This document shows, piece by piece, positions 1 through 10,763 of a DNA stretch of 64,000 bases (its first letter is position 1; every line of letters starts with the position of its first letter). Made by a program: the position numbers and the translations under genes. Below the pieces are notes generated by a model that saw only the letters and a program-made list of their open reading frames with translations, was not told where the DNA came from and did not search any database. This DNA is from Tillandsia leiboldiana (taxonomy: Eukaryota; Streptophyta; Magnoliopsida; Poales; Bromeliaceae): NCBI GenBank assembly GCA_029204045.2, contig CM055066.1, positions 20,780,484-20,844,483 of the forward strand. The letters run 5' to 3'.

Positions 1-2349
1 CATGAGAGGGATCAGCTAGGTACTTCCGGAGCATTGAGACATGGAACACGTTATGGACTCGTTCGAGGTTCGGCGGCAGGGCTAATCGGTACGCCACCGG
101 TCCTACGCGTTCTAGGATCTCGAACGGTCCTATGTATCTCGGGCTTAACTTTCCCTTTATGCCGAAGCGTCGGTTCCCCTTGGAGGGCGAAACTCAGAGT
201 AATGCATGCTCACCCACCATGAACTCTAAGTCTCGGCGTCTGTTGTCCGCGTAGCTTTTCTGTCTGCTCGGGGCGGTCAGTAGCCTTTGTCTAATCAATC
301 GCACCTTTGCTTCGGTCTCCTCCACCAAATCTGGGCCCAGAAACTTACGCTCACCCAAGTCGTCCCAGCATATTGGAGACCGACAGCGGCGCCCGTACAG
401 GGCCTCCTATGGTGCCATCTGAATGCTGGCCTGGTAACTGTTATTCTAGGCAAATTCCACTAGGGGCAAACACCGTGCCCGCCCTTCGCCCAAGTCCAAA
501 ACGCATGCTCGAAGCATGTCCTCCACAATTTGTATCACCCGCTCTGATTGTCCATCGGTCTGCGGGTGAAAAGCCGTACTGAAGTGCAACTTGGTTCCCA
601 TTGCTCGCTGCAGGCTCTGCCAAAAGTTTGACACAAATCGCGTGTCCCTGTCCAACGTGATGGATGTCGGCACCCCATGCAACCTTACTATCTCGTTGAT
701 GTAGGTTTGTGCCAGTCGTTCCCGCGTCCACGTCGTGTGTATGGGCAGAAAGTGGGCCGATTTCGTCAGACGGTCCACAATCACCCATATTGCTTCGTGT
801 CCCTGTGACGATCTCGGGAACCCGGTCAGAAAATCCATGGTAATCATGTCCCACTTCCACTCGGGCACCGGTAAGGGTTGCAATTTTCCTGCCGGACGCT
901 GGTGCTCGGCCTTCACCCGTTGGCACACCAGGTAGTGTGCCACAAACCGAGTCACGTCTCCCTTCATTTTGGGCCACCAGAAGGTCTGTTTGACGTCCTT
1001 GTACATCTTCGTTCCCCCGGGGTGCGCTGCATATGGAGCAGTATGCGCCTCCCGCAGGATTTCCTCTTTGAGTTCCGGTAGATCCGGCACGCAGATTCGT
1101 CCCCGAAATCGTATCGTGCCATCGGAGTTTACTGTGAAATCACCTTCTTGGTCGGCAGTTACTCTACTTCGCACCAGCTGGAGTTGGTCATCAGTCGACT
1201 GCCCCTCGAGAATTCTGTCAAGCAAGGTAGGTCTGACCACCAGTGTCAAAAGTTGTGCGACTGTACCCGCCGGTACTACTTCTAGTCTTAATCGCGAAAA
1301 TTCCGCAATCAGACTATCTTGCTGGGTGATGGCACTTACCCCTGCCTCCTCGGCCTGCCCCTTGCGGCTCAGGGCGTCGGCCACCACGTTTGCCTTTCCC
1401 GGGTGGTAGTGGATCGTTAAATCGTAATCCTTCAGTAGCTCGAGCCACCGTCTTTGTCGCAAATTTAACTCCTTTTGGGTGAAAAGGTACTTAAGACTTT
1501 TATGATCTGAGTACACATTGGAGTGTGCCCCATACAGGTAGTGTCTCCAAAGCTTGAGGACGAACACAACCGCTGCGAGTTCCAAATCGTGCACGGGGTA
1601 GTTCCGCTCGTATTCCTTGAGCTGCCTTGACACATAGGCTATAACCTTTCCCCGTTGCATGAGTACTCCACCCAGTCCGTTTCGCGACGCATCGCAATAC
1701 ACTTCATAATCCTCCCCTGGTTCTGGCAGGGCGAGAATCGGGGCTCGCGTCAATCTATCCTTGAGCTCCTCGAAGCTCCTCTGACATTTGTCCGTCCAGA
1801 TGAACTTTTCCCCCTTTCTAGTCAAACGGTTTAAGGGGGTGGCTATCTTGGAGAAACCCTCCACGAAGTGCCGGTAGTACCCGGCTAATCCCAGGAAGCT
1901 TCGAATCTCCGTCACCGTCGTCGGTTGGGGCCAGTCCGTCACCGAATCTATCTTCTTCGGATCGACTGCGACTCCAGCCGCCGAGATTACGTGCCCCAAG
2001 AAGCCGACCTCACGGAGCCAAAACTCACACTTTTTGAGTTTGGCGTAGAGTTTCTGTTCCCGTAGGGTCTGGAGGACTGTGCACAGATGTTCTTCGTGTT
2101 CCTCGTCTGTACGGGAGTAGATGAGGATATCGTCGATGAAGACCACCACGAATAAGTCCAGGAAGGGTTTGAATACCCTGTTCATCATGTCCATGAACAC
2201 CGTCGGGGCATTTGTGAGCCCAAACAGCATTACTGTAAATTCGTAATGGCCGTAGCGAGTCTGGAAAGCCGTTTTGGGGATGTCCTCCCCCTTGACCTGG
2301 ACCTGATGATAGCCCGACTGCAGGTCAATCTTTGAAAACACCGTCGCCC
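1..2349 (-). pseudogene. Element A pol, 3' part: RT core, RNase H, integrase
   Basis: On the minus strand the reading frame begins just after the RT fingers with FSKIDLQSGYHQ, passes the catalytic FIDDIL motif (about 2123-2140), continues into RNase H (YCDASRNGLG, then CDLTIHYHPGK-like region) and the integrase. The integrase has the two zinc-binding histidines, a catalytic aspartate in MDFLTGFP, the LDRDTRF motif and the HPQTDGQSERV segment. Two lesions stand out: the first zinc cysteine is replaced by tyrosine (HYLVC instead of the usual CLVC), and a TAG stop at 446-448 replaces a conserved tyrosine. Past that stop the frame stays readable (83 codons, then TGA at 194-196) down to MLRKYLADPSH at the edge, just before the chromodomain. 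It is non-functional. Confidence 0.93.
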
Positions 2350-2354
2350 CCTGT
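2350..2354. repeat. Left target-site duplication of element B (CCTGT)
   Basis: CCTGT directly precedes the TGTGAAGACC start of B's left LTR and recurs at 13780-13784 after the right LTR. Confidence 0.95.
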
Positions 2355-2835
2355 TGTGAAGACCCGAAACTCCCACTTATGGAGCACTATTTCATCTACA
2401 GCTTCCGGAGGCCTATGTGGCGTGTTGGTGGGATTTGTGCACCAATTGGACATTAGGGATGGACTATGTGTGTTAAATGGATCACGAGAGTAGTCTGATG
2501 ACCCCGTCGGAAGTTTAGAAGTGGTTCCGCGCGCAATGGATATTAAAAAGGGACTCAGCGCGAGGTTTGGACCAAGGAACACCCTTCCGGATGCCTTCGG
2601 CAATTTTTAGAGTTGGAATTTGGCAAATCGGACTCCGGATTTGGACTCAGCGCGCGAAAACGGTCAAAATGGGCTATTTACATGCATTTTTCGGAGGTTG
2701 CTACAGTAAAGTTACTGTTCATGGCCGGAACAGTGTTTCCGGCGACGGCGGCGGTGGCGGGGCAGCGGCGGAGCGCGGCGCGGGCAGGCGCGGGCAGGTG
2801 CGCGGTCCACCGCGGGGGGCGTGCACCGGTCGCGG

Positions 2836-3276
2836 GCCACGTGGCGGATCCCAGTTGGGCCGGCGCGGGGGCGCGGTCCACGGGAAAAGGGCGCGGTGTA
2901 CGGTGGACCGGAGGGTGACACGTGGCGGCTTATGATTTGTCGGTGCTGTAGACCCGGTTCATGGAGTGTGTGTGGGTGGCCTCGGGGCGCGTGCCTAGCA
3001 GGGGGGCCCAGGCGGCGCTGACAGCGCGCACATGGGCGTGGCAGCGACGCGTTGACTGGGTGCGTGCCACGTGTCGGCTGTGCAGCGAGCCACGTGTCGT
3101 GCGGAGGTTGGTCTGGATTGCTGTCGCCTGTTTGGCGGGCGACGTGGAGGCCCAGGGCAGTTTCGGGCTGCTACAGTGATCTTTCGGGCTGCTACAGTGC
3201 GCGCCCGAAAGTTCCCTGCGCCCGGAAATTGGGACCTATTCGGTATTTTTCGATTTGTTTCTGCAGCCTATAAAAG
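2836..3276 (+). promoter_or_regulatory. U3 promoter of B left LTR: G-box/ABRE-like cluster and TATA box
   Basis: GCCACGTGGC at 2836-2845, GACACGTGGC at 2917-2926 and GCCACGTGTC at 3066-3075 and 3089-3098 precede TATAAAAG at 3269-3276. CACGTGGC/ACGTGTC are the cores bound by plant bZIP ABA-response factors. Position upstream of a TATA box fits a U3 promoter; inducibility is an inference. Confidence 0.7.
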
Positions 3277-4032
3277 CGATCCGAGCTTCCTTCTTTCAAC
3301 TTTTTCCGCCATTTCCGAGCCTCCTCTCGCCAGGGTGCCTTCAGCAAAGATGATCCTCGAGCTTGGCTGCATCCTTCTGCAAAGTTTTGAGATTTTTGGT
3401 GGCACGCTTATCGAGGTTTCCATTTCTACGGCGCGGTGCGACGCTCGTCCATTTGGGTTCCCCTTCGTCGCGTTTCGGTGCGCGAGCTCCCCCGGCCTAC
3501 TCCGACCACCTTTTCGAGTGATTTCTTCGCCGCTGGATCCGCGACGGACAGATCTACGATCTTGGTATTTTCAGCTTTCCCTCATTTCACGCTTTTTGAG
3601 GTGTTTGTTCGAGCTTACTGTGCCCCCATTTCTGTGAAGGAGTTTTGGACAGCGGCATGGTCTTTCGGCGTTATCTCCGCAACCGGGCATCGTTTGACGA
3701 CGTGCTTATACACTTTTTTCATCTACTCGATGCAAGGAATATCACAGTATTTTTCTTGGATTTTTCTGAGTTTTGCCCGAAGGTATATGTTCTTCCCCTT
3801 GTCTGTAAATGGAATTACAGTTATGTTGCTGTGTGGTTTTGCGCACCTATACTGTGGAATTTGTAACTCGGCCTACGGGGCTCGGAATTGGACGTGCAGG
3901 TACTCGTTTCGAAGGTATCGACGCGAGAATTGCTATGATATTTTTATTGGATTTTTCTGGGCACTTTCTGCAGGTGAAAACTGCACGTCTTCGGGACTGT
4001 TTTCTGATGTTGTATGTGTGGATTATTTTTGG

Positions 4033-4038
4033 AATAAA
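4033..4038 (+). terminator. Possible LTR polyadenylation signal AATAAA
   Basis: AATAAAAGTGTAATG lies about 760 bp after the TATA box. The corresponding place in the right LTR (11520) keeps it, whereas the G LTRs have an A-run instead. Confidence 0.4.
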
Positions 4039-5093
4039 AGTGTAATGTTGGACCTTAATTGTTGTACTCAGGGGTGTTTTCAGTTGTTTGGAGCCAACGC
4101 TTGCGCGACATGTACCGAGGGTGTAATTTTGGCAGATTTTGGACTGTGAGCGTCTACCCACTTCACCGACTTCAGGTTTGCCTTGGTTTAAGCGCTTCAG
4201 GTGGGTAAACTAGTACTTGCAACTGTTAGAGGGAATAACAGAGTTTATATGCATGTTATGCCTTATGGGAGATGTAATAGTGGATGTTCATGTATGGTTA
4301 AGATGAGCTTACCTATGGGAATGTCACCCTCTATGATTGATAGCATGCCTAATTTAATGTGCAACCGTTATGAGCAAGAGGTAAGCATGGAAACGGCCTA
4401 GATCATGTGGATTGATGTTTCCCTGATAATTGTACATGCTTGTTGAACTAGAGACTTAGCATGCGATAGACAGATTATATTTATCCCACACTAGATGATA
4501 TAGAGATCATACATGTTTATTCAGTGGCCTATTGATGCGAGATTGGCATATCATAGTGGGAATATTGTAGTATGCTTTGCTACCATATGTTTTACTCTCT
4601 TTTATTGTTTCCAAGGACAAAAGCATGCTTGAATGGACTTGTAGTTAGGCCATCTTTTACTGCTGCACTACTTTTGGAACTTGACTTAGGAGAAACCATA
4701 CTTTTTCTTTCTCCTTCTTTGTTAGTCAGGTGGTCTGTATTGCTCAGGTGCGAGCAGGGGTCTGGGGTAGTGTAGCGGGGACATTGGTGTCAGGGATGGG
4801 TTGTGCTGGATTGCGGTTGGCAGGGTTTTGCGGTGACCGCGGACTTGGGCGGTTGACCGGATATTTATTATGCATCAGATTGGGTATCAGATTTCTCTAG
4901 TGGACGGGGTTTCCCACTATTTGTGTATTTTTGCATCTGATTGAGGACGAGGGTCTTCTTTAGTGGTTGGGCTTTCCCACTTTGATCATAGTCATGATCT
5001 AGTCCTGCTATATAGAGATACTTGTGATATTGATGACAGAGATACTTTACTCGTGTGGGTCGCTCCCCTCGAGTGCCGCTCCGGAGTAGGCTT

Positions 5094-5135
5094 CAGACCG
5101 TGTTGGGTTCCGGTCAGACCGTGTTGGGTTCCGGT
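5094..5135 (+). repeat. 21-bp minisatellite, two copies, B left LTR
   Basis: Two perfect copies of a 21-bp unit starting CAGACCGTGTTGGG follow a conserved CTCGAG-containing box. The right LTR has the same two copies (12581-12622); the G LTRs have four. Confidence 0.9.
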
Positions 5136-6298
5136 CATTTGGACAGTGGAGATACTGAGTTCGGGAGATTGGTGACAGAGCAGGCAGTACCGGGTTTTAT
5201 ACCGGTTCATTCGATTGGGTTTATTTCGGTCAAATACTTTTATTGTTACACTCGTGCCTGGGGGCCGAGTGCAGACTGGTAGTTGAGTTTAGATCAGTGC
5301 TAGTAATATTGAGAGCCGTTTGGTTGACGGTGGTCCCGTGTCGTTGAGAGTACTTTGACCGCTGTGTGAAAGGTTGGGCATCATGATTCTATCCGTTCTG
5401 TGAGAGAGAGCGTGGATTTTGACCATAGCCTGCATGAGCCACTACTCGATAGCGAGTTAGTCCGTTTGGACGCCCTACGTAATTCCTGCCCGTCAGCGGG
5501 AGGTGGTTGTAGGTGGGCGCAGGTTTGACTGGACCAGATGTGGCAGTCAGCTCGATTGGGTCGATTGTGCACTTCATGTGCTAGTGGTTGCATACCACTG
5601 TTTGGTTCTCCCCTTTTAGCCTTTAGATAAGGGCATGGTAGCTGTTGAGAGTCTCCAGCTTACTCTTTTCAGTCTTATGACTTGGGTTAGTTTATGTCTC
5701 TTGAGGACTTGGTGTGCAGACCGTCAGGTCTGGCGGTGGTACCCACTGAGAACTCCCTTTTTGGTGTATTTCTCACACCCTTTGGGGGTCTTTCCCCCCT
5801 TTTTCCTTCCTCTCCTTTGTTTTGCAGAGTCTTAGCGGGTGATGCTGATTCTGCGGTTGTTGATCGAGGCGAGGGAGTCGCGAGCTAGATCCCTACCCGT
5901 CGTTGGAGAGTAGCGGTATCCCCTACAGAGGAGATCTTCAGTAGTTTAGTTGTTTTGCTTCCCTCTTTTGAGAGACTGTTGTAGTGAGGATATTTTATGT
6001 ATTGAGAGACTGTACACTGTTGTATTTATTGGAGTTACCTCCCGGTTGGGTTCAGAGCTTGTATTTGAGGATATTGTTTTATTATTATTTTGGGAGGCGG
6101 ACAGTGTTGTTTTATTTCCAGTTGTACAGTGATTGATTTTGGTTATACAGCAGATTTTTATTTATAGCTCTGATATCTGTTTAGCTATAGTACTTTTCTT
6201 GCAGGTTGGACGCTTCGCCTATGCGGATTTGGCATAGGTGGCGGATCTGTTGGCGGGCCCGGGTTGCAGTTTCGACCCCGGGGCGTGACAGATTAGAG

Positions 6299-6310
6299 TG
6301 GTATCAGAGC
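6299..6310 (+). other. Primer-binding site of element B (initiator tRNA-Met)
   Basis: TGGTATCAGAGC is complementary to the 3' end of plant initiator tRNA-Met and lies 8 bp inside the left LTR. Confidence 0.93.
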
Positions 6311-6639
6311 CTAGGTTGTAGGTCATGGTGGACTTAGAAACCCTAGGCTTATGGTTTGACCCTTGGTTGACTTCGTGAGAGTCGTGATTTTTAGCGAGAG
6401 TCCTGATTGAGTTTTATACCTCTCCCAAGGGATGGGAAGGGAGATTGGCATGTTTATTCTCCTAAGTGTTTATGTTGGCTGCAGACAACATAACGCTGTG
6501 GAACGGGTGACGTGCTTTAGACTTTCGCTGGATTGGGTCGAGCGCTGTTTTGTGTTGTTTTGTGGTTTCGTCATGGCGGGCGGTGTCTCCCCGATGCTGG
6601 GTTTTGACCCGTGTGCATCCTGTCATAGCAGTTGAGCTT

Positions 6640-9300
6640 GAGCAGTTGGTTTTGGGCCGGATACCCGGATTGAGGTCAGAGAACTCCGGACCCAGATGAC
6701 AGGATTGTCAGAGGCTTATCAGCGACAGAGTGAGCAGCTGGTCTTGGTGACACAGTTGTCGGAGCACTGAGTAGCCCCCTCTGTGCCAATGTTTAGTGTC
6801 GAGGCACCGAGGCAGGGTGGATAGTTGACGGCAGAGGAGCTGTGGGACATGATCGATCTATTGAGCCAGATTTGGCAGATGATCCACCCCGACTCGTAAG
6901 ATTGAGTTTGGAGCCTTTGGAGGCAAAGTCGTGGTTGGTGTTGATGGAGTGATTAATTGAGAGCCTCCCTGTGCTTGGGAGTGTATGCAGTTGTTGAACT
7001 GCGCGCTCCAGGTTTCGAGGGACGAGGCGCATAGGATATGTGAGACTGGGAGTGGTTCGCGCCAAGATACCTTTCAGCGTAGTTGGTCCCTCTGTTATGG
7101 ATAATTGACGCCTCGATGGAGTAGGCATTGTATATGGAGCAGGGCGCTGCAGTTCCTTTGGATAGGGATCTGCCGCTAGAGGCGAGTTCTGGATTTTGGC
7201 GCTTGGCGCCGGGTGATGGAGGACAGATCGGCCGGCAGAGGCATTTCTGATTTCTTTTTCCAGGATAACGAGTTTCCGAGATGCAGGAGATCGGGTGGAC
7301 CCCGAAGGCAGCATCAGTATTTATATCAGAGTGGCGCAGCGGTAGCGTGGATTTGTTATCTGCGGAGGACCTTATTCGTCGCCTCAATGTGATCAGAGAC
7401 AGAGGTCGTGCTCCCTTGTGGATAGTCCTGATTTTCAGGCAGATTGAGCGACAACCACTTGCTTTGAGCGGATGAATCTGTGCCGCCCGGTTGGAGGGCG
7501 CCACGGTAGTGGATCGAGTGTCGCAGGTGGGATTTCACCACAGTAGTCGGAGTTAGAGCATGTTCCACACTTGCATGGCTAGAGGCAGATTTGTTACCAC
7601 GTGCACTAGAGGTACAGGTTCCTGTTGTTGTTGTGCACGTGGAGGAGGCTTTTGGATCATGTCCAGCGCGGCCGAGACCGCGAGTTACTGGCAGAATCAT
7701 TGGAAATTGTAGCAATTCGGTGTTTTGACCCTATGCTTGAGATTGATGGGCACAATGCCGCAGGATGTTCGACTGCGGAAAGAGAGGACTTTGATCTTCG
7801 GCAAGGCGGACAATAGGAGGCTTGCTTGTTGAGACTGTTAGAGCACTCTGGTTTTAGCAACAGGGTGAGAGGTGCTTACGGCGGCACCGGGACTCAGGGA
7901 TATCTCTGTTGCCCACGAGATTCCGGGTGTGATTTCACCTTAGTTGTTGGTAATGCCGCCGGTTAGGGAGATAGAGATTGCGGTTGACGTGGTTCGAGGA
8001 ACCGCGCCACCCTCGACAGCACCTCATTGGATATCGCCTGTAGAGCTGAGAGAGCTGATGGCACAGTTGCAGGGTCTGATGGATCGAGGGGTCTGTTTGA
8101 CCTAGTGCCACGCCGTTGGTATACAGTGGTGATGCCACGTCGTTGATACACGAATGTGAGGGTCCTTTTATGGTTCGAGTGTAGACAGGTCCGGGTGGTA
8201 TCTAGGATCTTCTGATGGAGTTATACTCCGGCAGTTAGTGTATGATGTGAGTACCTACTTGGAATTAGACAGCCGAGGACTTCGCCTAGATGGCATCAGG
8301 ACACGGTGGGGGCATTATGAGTTTATAGCGAGGCCCAATGGAATGACGAATGCCCTGTTGACTTCAAGGTCTGAGGAATTGTATGTCCTAGTTGTGCTTG
8401 GACGGACTGGGAGTAGTGTTTCCCGAGGATATTTTGATTTACTCCTAAAGCGACTTGGAGCACGAGGAGCACTTGTGGATGTGCTACCATGCCCGTGTGG
8501 ATGAAGCGGTATGCCAAGTCATTGAGGTACAAGTTGTAGCTTTAGAAGCATACCTTCTTGGGTCGCCTTATTCTAGCCATTAGAGCGGCGGTGGAATCCG
8601 ACCAAATGGATGTTATTCAAGATTGGTTGAGACCAACATTTATTCTTGAGGTGAGGAGCTTCTTGGACTTGGCAGTGGCGGGAGAGCATGGCCAATGGAT
8701 AATGAGACTGATACCAGCGCCAATGCTAGTAATTCCAGTGTTGGGAGATGGATTTGTGTGTTTAGTGATGCCTCCCATTGTGGCTGTAGAGTTACCGTGG
8801 GTTGATTTTCGGTCCACACGTCATTAGTCCAACCCTTTGAATATTGAGGCAGGACGAACTGCTGTTTTGCAGGCAGCTTGGATCCCACAGTTGAGCCTTT
8901 CAGTACGTCTATTACCTCCAGCTTTGATTGATATACCTGGGCGTAGGCCATGCCTGCTTGGCTATCGGTGTTGATTACTCAGCATTTCCGTTCTATACCA
9001 TGCGATAGATTAAGATTTCAGCTTTAGTTTACAGTTTCTACCAGGTGGCATCAGTGGGGCCTACAGCTTTCAGCATTTTGTGTGGGATTTGCGCGGATTG
9101 TCGTTACTGGTTCGGATTTTTGACCGCGAGTTTGGGCATCAGCATTATGATCGCCTTTTGAGTCAGTTTTCAGTCCCGTTCACTGACGGTTTGGTCCCCG
9201 TCAGGGTGTCCTTATTAGTTGAGAGATCGGCTTCGACCCGTGGGTCTGTTGGGGTTATGTTGGCATGTTGAGTGACCAATTGTGGCATGAGATTGTGTCT
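6640..9300 (+). pseudogene. Decayed gag-pol interior of element B
   Basis: No frame is open for more than about 120 codons, but short collinear pieces of a chromovirus polyprotein appear in order. They are a 29-codon gag coiled coil at 6681-6767 (heptad leucines, ended by TGA at 6768), a protease-linker trace near 7740-7800, the RT N-terminus at 7953-8102, an RT palm trace around 8238-8370 (RWGHYEF), an RT thumb trace at about 8606-8690 (ILEVRSFLDLA) and an RNase H trace near 8740-8830. Catalytic aspartate motifs are lost. The same gag stop (TGA) and the same RT stop (TAG at 8103-8105) are present in element G, so the decay is ancestral to both. The rest of the interior (6311-6640 and 9300-9822) is untranslated leader and trailer with no recognisable coding. 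Confidence 0.8.
7953..8105 (+). pseudogene. RT N-terminal fossil in element B
   Basis: Fifty codons from ATG at 7953 to TAG at 8103-8105 contain PPVREIE, VRGTAPPSTAPHW and PVELRELMAQLQGLMDRG, matching the canonical pattern in which the linker leads into the RT fingers (PPxREIEF, PGTxPIxxxPYRM, ELKELKxQLxELLDKGFI). After the stop the frame dissolves. This is the best-preserved coding stretch of the interior. Confidence 0.85.
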
Positions 9301-9822
9301 CTTGAGGATCCCTTTTGAGGATAGCCCGTGGTTGAGTAGGCCACTCGGGTGATTTTGGATCGGGAAGTAACCGAGTGAAGACCCCAGCTTATTGGATTCT
9401 TTTCTTCATTGGATGAATGTGTGGGTATGCTTCGGGTCGCCTTGTTGAGATTGACACCGGGAGGTGGTTTGGTGCGTGTTGCACGGATGGTTATTCTGTT
9501 TCCCCCAGCTCTTGATGGAGCCTCTGTGTTGTTTCATGTCTCAGCTCAGGAGTGTTTTGCTTTTGGATCCCTCGCCCGTGATTGACTTGCCCCTTTAGAG
9601 ATCTGTGATTGTTGGAGTACGAGGGACGCCCGTTGCGATTTCTGGCTCGAGTGATGAGAGAATTGCACATCGGGCCATGCCGTACTTGTTGTTGTTGTTG
9701 GTGGGGAGTAATCACGGGGAGAGTGGTGTTTCGGGAGCTGGAGGCGTTATTGATGGATACCTACCCATGGTGTTTGTGACTCTTGGTGGATTTGAGCTAG
9801 TTTCGAGGACGAAACTTTCTTT

Positions 9823-9834
9823 AGTGGGGGAGGA
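9823..9834 (+). other. Polypurine tract of element B
   Basis: AGTGGGGGAGGA directly abuts the start of the right LTR, as expected for the plus-strand primer. Confidence 0.9.
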
Positions 9835-10322
9835 TGTGAAGACCCGAAACTCCCACTTATGGAGCACTGTTTCATCTACAGCTTCCGGAGGCCTATGTGG
9901 CGTGTTGGTGGGATTTGTGCACCAATTGGACATTAGGGATGGACTATGTGTGTTAAATGGATCACGAGAGTAGTCTGATGACCCCGTCGGAAGTTTAGAA
10001 ATGGTTCCGCGCGCAATGGATATTAAAAAGGGACTCAGCGCAAGGTTTGGACCAAGGAACACCCTTCCGAATGCCTTCGGTAATTTTTAGAGTTGGAATT
10101 TGGCAAATCGGACTCCGGATTTGGACTCAGCGCGCGAAAACGGTCAAAATAGGCTATTTACATGCATTTTTCGGAGGTTGCTACAGTAAAGTTACTGTTC
10201 ATGGCCGGAACAGTGTTTCCGGCGACGGCGGCGGCGGCGGGCAGCGGGGCAGCGGCGGAGCGCGTCGCGGGCAGGCGCGGGCAGGTGCGCGGTCCACCGC
10301 GGGGGGCGTGCACCGGTCGCGG

Positions 10323-10763
10323 GCCACGTGGCGGATCCCAGTTGGGCCGGCGCGGGGGCGCGGTCCACGGGAAAAGGGCGCGGTGTACGATGGACCGGAG
10401 GGTGACACGTGGCGGCTTATGATTTGTCGGTGCTGTAGACCCAGTTCACGAAGTGTGTGTGGGTGGCCTCGGGGCGCGTGCCTAGCAGGGGGGCGCAGGC
10501 GGCGCTGACAGCGCGCACGTGGGCGTGGCAGCGACGCGTTGACTGGGTGCGTGCCACTTGTCGGCTGTGCAGCGAGCCACGTGTCGTGCGGAGGTTGGTC
10601 TGGATTGCTGTCGCCTGTTTGGCGGGCGACGTGGAGGCCCAGGGCAGTTTCGGGCTGCTACAGTGATCTTTCGGGCTGCTACAGTGCGCGCCCGAAAGTT
10701 CCCTGCGCCCGAAAATTGGGACCTATCCGGTAATTTTCGATTTGTTTCTGCAGCCTATAAAAG
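10323..10763 (+). promoter_or_regulatory. U3 promoter of B right LTR
   Basis: Same arrangement as the left copy, with three intact G-boxes and one damaged by a G-to-T change, ending in TATAAAAG. Confidence 0.65.

Larger units (their letters stand above)
2355..6290 (+). repeat. Left LTR of element B
   Basis: Direct repeat of 9835-13779. U3 spans about 2355-3300 and contains a very GC-rich block (2740-3200) with four G-box sites and a TATA box at 3269-3276. An AATAAA at 4033-4038 could set the polyadenylation site, leaving a long U5 of about 2.2 kb. The U5 holds a splice-donor-like CAG/GTGGGTAAAC at 4201, a 21-bp tandem repeat at 5094-5135 and an acceptor-like TTTTCTTGCAG ending at 6204. Short open frames in the GC-rich block appear on both strands and are compositional, not genes. 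Confidence 0.95.

Noticed and set aside
2567..4161. Frames of 100-240 codons in the B LTR (and equivalents in G LTRs), some Cys/Phe-rich.
   Set aside because: They fall in U3/R of the LTR, change frame between LTR copies and match no family; rejected as genes.
6299..6310. A tRNA gene at the TGGTATCAGAGC sites.
   Set aside because: Only the primer-complementary 12 bases are present, next to LTR ends; no cloverleaf.
7281..7475. A 64-codon frame in B's interior (MQEIGWTPKAASVFISEWRS) as a small real gene.
   Set aside because: It lies among the gag/protease fossils, and its frame is not maintained in the G interiors (42470-42610).
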